Assembly (NCBI GenBank): GCA_030446555.1
Contig: JAUJNA010000010.1
Span: 16,395 to 49,379 of the forward strand
Source: Chloroflexota bacterium
GTDB taxonomy: Bacteria; Chloroflexota; Limnocylindria; Limnocylindrales; CSP1-4
Length of the DNA stretch: 32,985 nucleotides
Reading direction: 5' to 3'
Shown: positions 16,920 through 24,770 of the stretch, piece after piece
Numbering within the stretch: position 1 is the first letter of the stretch
Layout: each line of letters starts with the position of its first letter
The notes under the pieces: generated by a model
The model's input: only the letters and a program-made list of their open reading frames with translations
Told to the model about the DNA's origin: nothing
Database searches by the model: none
Translations under genes and position numbers: made by a program

Positions 16920-17999
16920 TCAGGCGGTCTGCTGATCCGAGTCGGCGGCTTCCCTGCCTCGCGACGTGACAGAGCGGAGGCGCTGGACCGTCGACAGCAC
17001 CATGCGGCCCGGCCGGTCGGTGACGAGCTCGTAGGGACCGTCGAAGAGGCGCTCCTCCCCGCCGAAGTGCGCCTTGAAGCGGGCCAGGTTCGGCTCGTTC
17101 GTGCCCCACAGGTCGTAGCCCGCGAAGCCCCGCTCGCGGGAGCGCACGATGGCTTCCCAGATCACCAGATAGTTCGCCACCGACGAGCCTTCCCCGGACC
17201 GGGTCGAGGCCGAATACAGCTCGAAGATCCGCTCGCCGCCGGCCAGCAGCATGACCGCACCCATGGGTCGTCCGGCAGCGTCTCGTGCCAGCACGATGCT
17301 CGCTGCTCGGCGAGCATCGAACGCGCGAAAGACCTCCTCGAATCGATCCAGCCGCCGGAAGCCGACACGGAGTGCCGTCTCGCGATAGAGCTCGCCGAAG
17401 GCACTCAGCCCTCCCGCGCCCACCTCGCACGCGGTGATGCCGAGGCGCCGGGCTTTGTTGACCGACCAGCGCGCCGTCGAGCTCAGTCCGCTCCACAGTC
17501 GTTCCTGCGACAGCGTCAGGTCCACGACGCGCGTCTGGCTGGGCTGGACCCTGGTCCCGGGGCGCCACCCGGCGGCGAGCATCAGCTTGCCCTCAGCGCC
17601 GCCGCGGGGGAACTCCGGATCGGCCAGCACGTGTGTCAGGCGCTCGCGCTCGGCCTGGCCCCGGATGGCTGCGGTGAAGGCGCCGATGGAGGCCTCCGTG
17701 TAGTGATGCGCCAGTGGAGCGCGGGTGGCGTAGCCACGCGACCAGGGACCGGGACGCATGCGGTGCATGAGCAGTTGAGCGCCCACCGGGCCGTCGGGGG
17801 AGTCGGCCACGACCCGGACCGGTACCCATCCCCATCCGGCGTTCGCCTCCGCCCAGGCCGTCATCTGTCGGAAGGTGCCGAGGGGCAGGGCACGCACGAA
17901 CGCGTCCCAGGCCGCCGGCTCCGCTCGCAACGCATCGGCCGTGGCCCTGGCCTCGGACGCCTGGGCCCTGGGCACCGCCGCGGCGCTCGCCGTCGTCAC
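16920..17999 (-). CDS. FemAB-family aminoacyltransferase, paralogue 4 (between xerC and murJ)
   Basis: 359 residues with FemAB motifs: PAAWDAFVRALPLGTFRQMT, STARWSVNKARRLG, VANYLVIWEAIVRSRERGF, AGYDLWG and FKAHFGGEERLFDGPYELV. It is the most divergent of the four near the donor-site signature: ELYSASTRSGEGSSVANYL replaces the YGG/YSG-T-AAG form of the others, and the FGG loop reads KAHFGG. GTG at 17999 overlaps the xerC stop as GTGA. A distinct amino acid or acceptor from paralogue 3 is plausible, since successive Fem enzymes in Firmicutes add successive bridge residues. Confidence 0.87.
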   Translation of the reverse strand: MTTASAAAVPRAQASEARATADALRAEPAAWDAFVRALPLGTFRQMTAWAEANAGWGWVPVRVVADSPDGPVGAQLLMHRMRPGPWSRGYATRAPLAHHYTEASIGAFTAAIRGQAERERLTHVLADPEFPRGGAEGKLMLAAGWRPGTRVQPSQTRVVDLTLSQERLWSGLSSTARWSVNKARRLGITACEVGAGGLSAFGELYRETALRVGFRRLDRFEEVFRAFDARRAASIVLARDAAGRPMGAVMLLAGGERIFELYSASTRSGEGSSVANYLVIWEAIVRSRERGFAGYDLWGTNEPNLARFKAHFGGEERLFDGPYELVTDRPGRMVLSTVQRLRSVTSRGREAADSDQQTA

Positions 18000-18997
18000 G
18001 AGCCGGGCGGCTGCCGGTCCGGGGAGGCGCGCGGATGTGCCGCCTCGTACGCACCCCGCAGGCGGCCGACCGACACATGGGTGTAGATCTGGGTCGTGGC
18101 GAGGCTGGCGTGGCCCAGCAGCTCCTGAACCACGCGCAGATCGGCGCCTCCCTCCAGCAGGTGGCTGGCGAAGGAGTGGCGCAGGGTGTGGGGCGAGGCG
18201 CCCTGCCGGATGCCGGCCAGGCGGAACAGGCGGTCGATCCGGTAGCGCATCCCGCGCACGGTGAGCGGCTCACCGGTCGCGTTCAGGAACAGGATCCCGG
18301 GATCCCGTCCCGTCCTGGCCTGGCGCAGGCGTGGCCGAGCTTCGTCGAGGTACGCCTGGAGCGCGTCGAGGGCGGGTGCTCCAAGCATCCCCACTCGCTC
18401 CTTGCGGCCCTTGCCCGTGACCCGCATCTCCCCGCGTCGCATGTCCACGTCGCTGAGGCGCACGGCCGCCAGTTCGCTGATACGCAGTCCGGCTGCGTAG
18501 GCCGTCTCCACGATCGCCCGATCGCGCAGGACGAGCGGGTCATCGGAGCCCTGCCCGATGACCCCTACCGTGTCGAGCGCCCGCTCCACCTCCGCCACCT
18601 CCAGCACCTGCGGCAACCGGCGCGTCTGGCGCGGCGTGCTGACCGCGGACCAGGGATCCCCGGCCACCCAGCCCTGTCTGTGGCAGAAGCGGTAGAACGA
18701 CCGGAGCGACGCGAGGCGACTGCCCACGGAGCGGCGCGAGAGGCCGTCGGCATCCAGCGCCGCCAGGAACGCCCGCATCTGGCGTCGGGACGGGTCGCGC
18801 CAGTCCCGACCGGCCTCCGGATGCTCGGCCAGCCAGCCCAGATACCGCGAGACCCCGGTCGCGTACGCCCGTTGCGTGTGGGGAGAGGCGTCGCGGGCGC
18901 GCAGCGAACGCAGGAACGCCTCGAGCGCCGAGGGACCGTCGCGCCCGACGGCCGCTGGCTTACCGGCCGGAGCCCCCTCCCGATCGGCCGGCGTCAC
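17996..18997 (-). CDS. xerC: Tyrosine recombinase XerC/XerD type
   Basis: 333-residue tyrosine recombinase, presumably resolving chromosome dimers. N-terminal SAM-like core-binding domain (about 22-110, SPHTQRAYATGVSRYLGWL) and C-terminal catalytic domain with the full set of active residues: Arg172 (AGLRISELA), Lys196 (TGKGRKER), His270-x-x-Arg273 (HTLRHSFASHLLEGG), His296 (LLGHASLATTQ) and Tyr305 (IYTHV). No phage or integron features nearby, and it is co-transcribed with topA (GTGA overlap), so a housekeeping Xer is much more likely than a mobile-element integrase. XerC versus XerD cannot be settled here. Confidence 0.9.
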   Translation of the reverse strand: MTPADREGAPAGKPAAVGRDGPSALEAFLRSLRARDASPHTQRAYATGVSRYLGWLAEHPEAGRDWRDPSRRQMRAFLAALDADGLSRRSVGSRLASLRSFYRFCHRQGWVAGDPWSAVSTPRQTRRLPQVLEVAEVERALDTVGVIGQGSDDPLVLRDRAIVETAYAAGLRISELAAVRLSDVDMRRGEMRVTGKGRKERVGMLGAPALDALQAYLDEARPRLRQARTGRDPGILFLNATGEPLTVRGMRYRIDRLFRLAGIRQGASPHTLRHSFASHLLEGGADLRVVQELLGHASLATTQIYTHVSVGRLRGAYEAAHPRASPDRQPPGS

Positions 18998-21456
18998 GCC
19001 GCGTCGGCGGCGGGTGGCCGGGCACGGGGCCGCCTGCGCGTGGCCTGTCGAGGCGAGCCTCTTCGCGTAGGGGGGGCGATGTCGGCGTCGGCGTCGGCGT
19101 CCGCGTCCCCGGCCGCCGTACTCGATCGACGCGCCCGGCCCCCGCGCCGTGGCGCGATCGCCCCGAGATCGGGTGGCCCACCCGCCAGCCGTTCCCCGAT
19201 CGTGATGGGGTCGGGCAGCTCCACTCGCGCGCCGCAGCGCAGGCAGATGCCCGCCTTCCCGTCGCGCGCCACCGGGCCGGCATCCGCGTCGTGCACCGCT
19301 CCCAGCGGTTCGCGGCTGGTCGTGTAGTCACACGCCGGGTAGCGCGAACACCCATGGAAGATGCTCCCCGTGCGTCGGGCGCGACGCGCGACCAGCTGGC
19401 CCTGCCCGCACTTGGGACACTCCACCTCGAAGGCGAGAGGCGGCGGGGGCGGAGGGCCGGAACGCTTGATGTAGTCACAGTCGGGATAGCGCGAGCAGCC
19501 GGCGAACACACCGAAGCGGCCGCGCTTGGCGACGAGATGGCCCTCCCCGCACTCGGGACAGGCCTCGCCGGCGCCCTCGATGCTGGGCGCCTCGACCTCC
19601 TCGCCGGGCAGCGGACGCGACTCCTTGTGCTCGGGGTACTGCGAGCAGGAGAGGAACCGGCCGTTGCGGCCGAGCCGGATGAGCATGGGGTGTCCCAGCG
19701 AGCAGACCTCGTCGCTCTCCTCGGTCGTGAAGTCGCGTCGCTTGAGCTCGCGGCGCTTCACGTCGACCAGCTCACGGAAGGGGCCGTAGAAGTCGTGCAG
19801 CAGGGGTACCCAGTCACGCTCGCCGCGGGCGATCTCGTCGAGCCGCTCCTCCATCCGCGCCGTGAACTCCAGATCGACGAACTCGCCGAAATGGTCGACC
19901 AGGAGATCGGTCACGATCCCCGCCACCAGCTCCGGTCGCAGCCGGCGCTCCACCACCGCCACGTAGCCGCGGTCGATGATCGTGGAGATGATGGCCGCGT
20001 ACGTCGACGGGCGGCCGATGCCGTGCTCCTCGAGTGCCTTGATCAGCGTCGCCTCCGTGTAGCGCGGCGGCGGCTCGGTGAAGTGCTGGGCCGTGGTGAC
20101 GTCGCGGACGTCGGTCACGTCGCCCTGCGCGAGCGGGGGGAGCTGGCGCTCCTCCTCCTCGGCACGGTCGTCGTCGCGACCCTCGGTGTAGACGCGCGAG
20201 AACCCATCGAACAGCGTGCGGGTCGCACTGGCGCGGAGCCCATACCGACCCGCGGCGAGCTCTGCCGAGGTGGTCTCGAGCCGCTTGTCGGCCATCTGCG
20301 AGGCCAGGGCTCGCTGCCAGATCAGGCGGTAGAGTCGCAGCTCGTCCGATCTCAGGTCCTTCGCCAGCGAGTCCGGGTCGCGGGCGAAGCTCGTCGGCCG
20401 GATCGCCTCGTGAGCCTCCTGCGCGCCCTTGCCCTTGGTCCGGTGGACGCGCCCCTTGGGCACCGAGTACTCCGCCCCGAAGCGGTCGGCGATGACGCCG
20501 CGCGCCTCGTCCATGGCCACGCCGGCCAGAGCGGTCGAGTCGGTGCGCATGTAGGTGATGAGACCGGTCGGCTGGCCGTCGAGCTCGATGCCCTCGTACA
20601 GCCGCTGCGCCACGGACATGGTGCGCTTGGGACTGAAGCTCAGCTTCCGGCTGGCCTCCTGCTGGAGCGTCGAGGTCGTGAACGGCGGCGCCGGACTCCG
20701 CTTGCTCGGGCGAACCGCCACCTTCTCGACCACCGGTCGCGACGCCCGGATGACGGCCGCATGCGTTTCCGCGGCCCCGGCATCAGCGACCTCGGCGGTC
20801 TTCCCGTCGATGCGCGCCAGCTGAGCCGTGAAGACCTGGCCGTCCCGGGTGACGAGGAGGGCCTCGAGCGTCCAGTACTCCCGGGCGGTGAAGGCATCGA
20901 TCTCGCGCTCCCGCTCCACGACGAGGCGCACGGCGACCGACTGCACCCGCCCGGCGGACAGGCCACCGCGCACCTTGCGTGAGAGGAGCGGGCTCAGTGT
21001 GTATCCCACCAGGCGGTCCACGATGCGACGCGTCTGCTGCGCGTCCACGAGGTGCGCGTCGATGCCCCGCGGGTGACGGAAGGCCTCGCGGATGGCGGTC
21101 TCGGTGATCTCGCTGAACGTCACGCGGCGCTGCTTGTCAGCAGGGACGTGCGCCGCCTCCGCGACGTGCCACGCGATGGCCTCGCCCTCACGGTCCAGGT
21201 CCGTCGCGAGGTAGACCGAGTCCGCCCGTCGCGCCTCCCGCGCGATGCGCTCGACCTGGCTGCGGCGGTCCTCCGACACGACGTACTCGGGCGCGAAGTC
21301 GTGATCGACATCGACGCCGAACTTGCCCTTGCCGGGATTCTCGGGGAGGTCGCGCACGTGGCCGTAGGAGGCCAGCACCTGGTAGTCGGGACCGAGGTAC
21401 CGCTCGATCGTCCGCGCCTTCGCCGGCGACTCGACGATCACGAGGTTCTTGGTCAT
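18994..21456 (-). CDS. topA: DNA topoisomerase I
   Basis: Type IA topoisomerase relaxing negative supercoils. 820 residues from ATG at 21456. TOPRIM domain with Glu9 (VESPAKA) and DLDRE (86-90); active-site Tyr302 in LITYMRTDST; VGYTLSPLLSRKV and GGLSAGRVQSVAVRL in the core. The C-terminus has four successive Cys-containing zinc-ribbon-like units (SLGHPMLIRLGRNGRFLSC, CPECGEGHLVAKRGRF, CPKCGQGQLVARRARR, CLRCGARVELPDP), the second and third being complete CxxC...CSRYPxCDY units. It ends in an Asp-Ala repeat and a basic Arg/Pro-rich tail. A TACACT hexamer lies 8 nt before the ATG. First gene of a string reaching murE. Confidence 0.96.
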   Translation of the reverse strand: MTKNLVIVESPAKARTIERYLGPDYQVLASYGHVRDLPENPGKGKFGVDVDHDFAPEYVVSEDRRSQVERIAREARRADSVYLATDLDREGEAIAWHVAEAAHVPADKQRRVTFSEITETAIREAFRHPRGIDAHLVDAQQTRRIVDRLVGYTLSPLLSRKVRGGLSAGRVQSVAVRLVVEREREIDAFTAREYWTLEALLVTRDGQVFTAQLARIDGKTAEVADAGAAETHAAVIRASRPVVEKVAVRPSKRSPAPPFTTSTLQQEASRKLSFSPKRTMSVAQRLYEGIELDGQPTGLITYMRTDSTALAGVAMDEARGVIADRFGAEYSVPKGRVHRTKGKGAQEAHEAIRPTSFARDPDSLAKDLRSDELRLYRLIWQRALASQMADKRLETTSAELAAGRYGLRASATRTLFDGFSRVYTEGRDDDRAEEEERQLPPLAQGDVTDVRDVTTAQHFTEPPPRYTEATLIKALEEHGIGRPSTYAAIISTIIDRGYVAVVERRLRPELVAGIVTDLLVDHFGEFVDLEFTARMEERLDEIARGERDWVPLLHDFYGPFRELVDVKRRELKRRDFTTEESDEVCSLGHPMLIRLGRNGRFLSCSQYPEHKESRPLPGEEVEAPSIEGAGEACPECGEGHLVAKRGRFGVFAGCSRYPDCDYIKRSGPPPPPPLAFEVECPKCGQGQLVARRARRTGSIFHGCSRYPACDYTTSREPLGAVHDADAGPVARDGKAGICLRCGARVELPDPITIGERLAGGPPDLGAIAPRRGGRARRSSTAAGDADADADADIAPPTRRGSPRQATRRRPRARPPAADAA
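19081..19104 (-). repeat. Hexanucleotide tandem repeat in topA (Asp-Ala repeat)
   Basis: Three perfect GACGCC units plus one GACGCG unit on the minus strand encode an Asp-Ala repeat in the TopA C-terminal tail. A run of seven C (19070-19076) follows five bases downstream. The repeat unit keeps the frame, whereas slippage in the C-run would change only the last ~30 residues. Confidence 0.75.
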
Positions 21457-21464
21457 CGGCCGGG

Positions 21465-21470
21465 AGTGTA
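21465..21470 (-). promoter_or_regulatory. Extended -10 promoter of topA (leaderless type)
   Basis: TGCTACACT on the minus strand: TG, one base, then TACACT, 8 nt before the topA ATG. No good -35 at 16-18 nt and no Shine-Dalgarno-like sequence, consistent with a leaderless transcript. Confidence 0.5.
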
Positions 21471-21534
21471 GCAGTCGCCCCTGGCGGCTCCGCTGGTGCC
21501 CCGGCCGATGCCGCAGCCGGTGCTGGTGCGCGCG

Positions 21535-21855
21535 TCAGGCGTCCCGGATGCGACGCAACAGGTCCGCGTCGGGCTCATCGTCCATGTCCACCGGCTCGTC
21601 GAGGGAGCCCAACCCGGGCAGGGCGACGAGCCCCTCGTGCGAGCCCAGCGCCGTCCGGGGGATCTCGATGAAGCGGATCGACACGAGAGGGATGACGAAC
21701 CACGAATCCAGGCGATCGGTCCAGTTCGGCTTCGTGCCGCTCAGCAGTCGGAGGTTCGTGCAGACGAGCATCGCGTCGCCCGCGGTGGGCATCGACTCGA
21801 TGTCCGCGAGCAGCGGCTGCTCGTTGGACATGTGGATGACGACGCCGTGGATCAC
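21535..21855 (-). CDS. Conserved-looking small protein, unknown function
   Basis: 106 residues; I do not recognise a family. It reads as a compact beta-rich domain: VIHGVVIHMSNEQPLLADIE, then DAMLVCTNLRLLSGTKPNW, then WFVIPLVSIRFIEIP, and an acidic tail (DEPVDMDDEPDADLLRRI). No signal peptide or membrane helix. GTG at 21855 is preferred over an ATG at 21885 because TACCCT lies 6 nt before it, the same leaderless-type arrangement as hisS and comM. It lies between dprA and topA on the same strand but with its own promoter. Coding is supported by a sensible amino acid composition and by the promoter, not by homology. Confidence 0.65.
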   Translation of the reverse strand: MIHGVVIHMSNEQPLLADIESMPTAGDAMLVCTNLRLLSGTKPNWTDRLDSWFVIPLVSIRFIEIPRTALGSHEGLVALPGLGSLDEPVDMDDEPDADLLRRIRDA

Positions 21856-21861
21856 GCACCG

Positions 21862-21867
21862 AGGGTA
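21862..21867 (-). promoter_or_regulatory. -10 hexamer of the small unknown gene (leaderless type)
   Basis: TACCCT on the minus strand, 6 nt before GTG 21855. It helps choose this start. No -35 or Shine-Dalgarno sequence is seen. Confidence 0.4.
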
Positions 21868-21915
21868 GGCTGCGCCGGTCGCCACGGACAGCCGTACGGA
21901 GGTCCCTCCGTGCCC

Positions 21916-23097
21916 TCACCGACCGTCAGCACCGAGCAGCGGTCCGGAGGGCAGGTACGCGGGCCCCATGGCCTGGATCCAGCCGCGCAGCAGCAGCAGC
22001 GTCACCGCGCCCGAGACCACCGGCGCCGTGAGCCCTGTCGCGGCGACCAGTGCGTCCGGGCCACAGGGGCCCTGGGCCAGCCTTCGGGCCACGGCGCGCT
22101 CGACCGGCCCGAGCATCGCCAGCGCTCCTTCCAGGGACAGGTGCGCCGCTGCTCCCTCGGCGTCGCGGCTGGCTCGGCCGTCCCCGTCGTACCCCAGGTC
22201 GACCACGAGCTCGTCGAGACCGACCAGCGGGCGGGCCGGCGTCTCCCGCAGGAGGGCCAGGCAGCCGCCCGTGTGCACGTCACCCGGTCGGCCAGGAGCC
22301 GCCAGGACCAGGCGGCCCTGCTCCAGCGCGTGACGCGCCGTGATGAGGGCACCGCTCCGCGCGGGCGCCTCGACCACGATGGTCGCGTCGCCGAGCGCGC
22401 TGATGATCCTGTTGCGCCGCGGGAAGGTACCCCGGGTGGGCAGGATGTCCGGCGCATGCTCGGTGACGACGGCACCGCCGGTCCGGAGCATCCGCTCCAG
22501 CAGCTGCCGGTGCGCGCGAGGACCGGGGTGCGCATGGCCGCCACCGACTACCGCGACCGTGCGCCCCTCGGCCGCCATCGTGGCCGCGTGCGCCGCCCCG
22601 TCGATCCCGATGGCGAGGCCGGAAACGACGACGACCCCTACTCCCACGAGCCGGGTACAGATGCGGGCCGTCAATGCACGCCCCTCGAGCGTAGGTCGGC
22701 GCGTACCGACGACAGCGACCGCCCGATCGGCGGAGAGCACGCCCTGCGCTCCCCAGCCGTAAAGGACGGGCGGCGGGGGATCCAGGATGCGGAGCCGGTC
22801 GGGGTAACTCTCGTCGAGCGGGGTCACGACCCAGACGTCGAGCTCCTCCAGGCGGCGATGCGCCCGTCGGGGGTCTCGCGAGACGGCCGCGAGAGCGTCC
22901 TTCGTCCGGGTCGGGATGCGGACCTCCGGTAAGGTGAGGCCGACCCCGGAGGCCACCGCACGGATGGCCGCCTTGGCGCCCCCGTGCTCCGCGATCAGTG
23001 CCCAGAAGATCCTGTCACCCACCCCGGGCGCCGATGCCAGCGAGATCCAGGCGTCACGCTCGCCGTCGGTCGACGTCCCTGCACCGTGACCCTCCAC
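21916..23097 (-). CDS. dprA: DNA-processing protein DprA (Smf)
   Basis: 393 residues. DprA binds incoming single-stranded DNA and loads RecA during natural transformation. Rossmann-fold core: VAVVGTRRPTLEGRALTARI, VVVVSGLAIGIDGAAHAAT, AVVGGGHAHPGPRAHRQL (where many homologues have a YPxxN-type motif), PTRGTFPRRNRIISALGD and ARSGALITARHALEQGRLV. A helix-hairpin-helix-like N-terminus (SLASAPGVGDRIFWAL) and a winged-helix-like C-terminus (GPCGPDALVAATGLTAPVVS) flank it. GTG at 23097 lies 2 nt after the comM stop, so the two are co-transcribed. Confidence 0.93.
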   Translation of the reverse strand: MEGHGAGTSTDGERDAWISLASAPGVGDRIFWALIAEHGGAKAAIRAVASGVGLTLPEVRIPTRTKDALAAVSRDPRRAHRRLEELDVWVVTPLDESYPDRLRILDPPPPVLYGWGAQGVLSADRAVAVVGTRRPTLEGRALTARICTRLVGVGVVVVSGLAIGIDGAAHAATMAAEGRTVAVVGGGHAHPGPRAHRQLLERMLRTGGAVVTEHAPDILPTRGTFPRRNRIISALGDATIVVEAPARSGALITARHALEQGRLVLAAPGRPGDVHTGGCLALLRETPARPLVGLDELVVDLGYDGDGRASRDAEGAAAHLSLEGALAMLGPVERAVARRLAQGPCGPDALVAATGLTAPVVSGAVTLLLLRGWIQAMGPAYLPSGPLLGADGR

Positions 23098-23099
23098 CG

Positions 23100-24665
23100 T
23101 CAGGCGGCGAGCGACGGGGTGGCGGCGGGGTCACGGAAGCCGGCTGCGGCGAGCAGATCCGCCTCCGTGACGGCCTCGCGCGAGCCAAGGTCGGCGATGG
23201 TGCGTGCCACGCGCAGCACCCGATGCACACCACGAGCGGTCATCCCGGCCCGCGTGGCGAGCTCGGTCGCGAGCCGCCGCTCGGCCGGACCCAGCCGGCA
23301 GGCACGCACACCGGCCGGACCCGGGAGATGCGCGTTCGGCCGACCCGAGTTCCGGGCTCGGGCGAGGGCGCGCGCGTCCGCGATGCGCGCCGCCACGGCG
23401 GTGCTGGCTTCTGCCGTCCGCTCGCCGACGAGCTCGGTGGGGGGCACGCGCGGCATCTCCACGCGAAGATCGAGGCGGTCGACCAGCGGTCCGCTCACGC
23501 GCCGCACGTAGCGCTCCGGTTCGCCGTGCGGACAGCGACACATCGTCTGTTGATCGCCCGCCCAGCCGCATCGGCACGGATTCATCGCCGCGACCAGCTG
23601 GACCCTCGCCGGATAGCGGATGCTGCCGTGGGCGCGGCTGATCTCGACCGTGCCGTCCTCCAGCGGCTGGCGGAGTGCGTCGAGGACATCCCGGTCGAAC
23701 TCGGCCAGCTCGTCCAGGAACAGGACCCCCCCATGCGCGAGCGTCACCTCGCCGGGGGACAGGTGCGGTCCCCCGCCGACCATCGCCGCGTATGAGATCG
23801 TGTGGTGCGGCGCTCGGAAGGGCCGCTCGCTGATCAGCCCCTGTTCGGCCTTGAGGCGTCCCGCGACGCTCCGGATGACCGTCTGCTCGAGTGCCTCGTC
23901 TGGCGCGAGCGGGGGCAGGAGGCCCGGGATGGCTCGTGCCAGGAGCGTCTTGCCGGCACCCGGTGAGCCGATGAGCAGCAGGTTGTGCCCGCCGGCCAGC
24001 GCCACCTCGAGCGCCCAGCGCGCGTGCGCCTGACCCTGGATGTCCGCCAGGTCGACCGACCCGCCGACCGCAGTGAGGTCGGGAGACTCCGCTGCTACCG
24101 CGCCTCCCGAGACGGAGATGCCGGCCCTTCGCGTCGCCGTCCCGGCGCGGCGCCCACGAGGCCCCGCCACAAGGCGTGCGGCGTCGTCGAGTCCCTCCAC
24201 CGGGGATGCTTCCAGCCCGGCCACGAGCCGGGCCTCGTCCACGTTCTCGGCCGGTACCGCGACCCGGCGATAGCCGGCACGAGCCAAGGTCGCGACCATG
24301 GGCAGGACGCCCGGGACGGCGCGCACGTCGCCGGAGAGCGAGAGCTCGCCGAGGAGCGCCCAGCCGCCCGTCGAGGCGCGCACCTGTCCCGATGCCACCA
24401 GGATGCCGACGGCGATCGCGAGGTCATAGGCGGCGCCGTGCTTCCGCCGGTCGGCCGGTGCCAGATTGACCGTGATGCGCGACAGCGGGTACTCGAAGCC
24501 GCTGTTGCGGATGGCGCTCCGGACCCGTTCGCGAGCCTCCGAGAGCGCCGCATCGGGCAAGCCGACGATGTGGCAGATGGGAAGCCCCGGCGCGACATCG
24601 ACCTCGACCCGGATCAGCTCGCCGCGCAGACCATGGACGACGGCGGTGACCAGCGTCGCGAGCAT
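23100..24665 (-). CDS. comM: ComM/YifB-type AAA+ ATPase (Mg-chelatase-like)
   Basis: 521 residues. ComM is a hexameric helicase promoting branch migration during natural transformation in characterised bacteria. N-terminal domain typical of YifB/ComM (VEVDVAPGLPICHIVGLPDA, ITVNLAPADRRKHGAAYDLA), Walker A GSPGAGKTLLARAIPGLLPP, Walker B GGVLFLDELAEF, sensor region LVAAMNPCRCGW, and the C-terminal helical domain (GMTARGVHRVLRVARTIADL). The length matches the family. A TAGGGT hexamer lies 6 nt before the ATG. First gene of a comM-dprA pair, suggesting a DNA uptake or recombination function. Confidence 0.94.
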   Translation of the reverse strand: MLATLVTAVVHGLRGELIRVEVDVAPGLPICHIVGLPDAALSEARERVRSAIRNSGFEYPLSRITVNLAPADRRKHGAAYDLAIAVGILVASGQVRASTGGWALLGELSLSGDVRAVPGVLPMVATLARAGYRRVAVPAENVDEARLVAGLEASPVEGLDDAARLVAGPRGRRAGTATRRAGISVSGGAVAAESPDLTAVGGSVDLADIQGQAHARWALEVALAGGHNLLLIGSPGAGKTLLARAIPGLLPPLAPDEALEQTVIRSVAGRLKAEQGLISERPFRAPHHTISYAAMVGGGPHLSPGEVTLAHGGVLFLDELAEFDRDVLDALRQPLEDGTVEISRAHGSIRYPARVQLVAAMNPCRCGWAGDQQTMCRCPHGEPERYVRRVSGPLVDRLDLRVEMPRVPPTELVGERTAEASTAVAARIADARALARARNSGRPNAHLPGPAGVRACRLGPAERRLATELATRAGMTARGVHRVLRVARTIADLGSREAVTEADLLAAAGFRDPAATPSLAA

Positions 24666-24671
24666 GGCGCG

Positions 24672-24677
24672 ACCCTA
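24672..24677 (-). promoter_or_regulatory. -10 hexamer of comM (leaderless type)
   Basis: TAGGGT on the minus strand, 6 nt before the comM ATG at 24665. No Shine-Dalgarno sequence between hexamer and start. Confidence 0.45.
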
Positions 24678-24741
24678 TCGAGCGCCGCTTGCCGGCGGAT
24701 CGACGCTCGCTTATCGGCCGCTCGACCCGGCCGGTGCCGGA

Positions 24742-24762
24742 GCGGCCGGACGGCCCGGCCGC
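24742..24762 (-). terminator. GC-rich hairpin after the secreted protease gene
   Basis: GCGGCCGG, a 5-nt loop and CCGGCCGC form a perfect 8-bp stem 9 nt after the protease stop codon. There is no T-run, so it would be an atypical terminator or mRNA 3'-end stabiliser. It separates the protease gene from the comM promoter. Confidence 0.4.
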
Positions 24763-24770
24763 GCCGGTGC

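Noticed and set aside
17996..18997. xerC as a mobile-element integrase with attachment sites
   Set aside because: No tRNA gene, direct repeats or cargo; embedded in a housekeeping operon.
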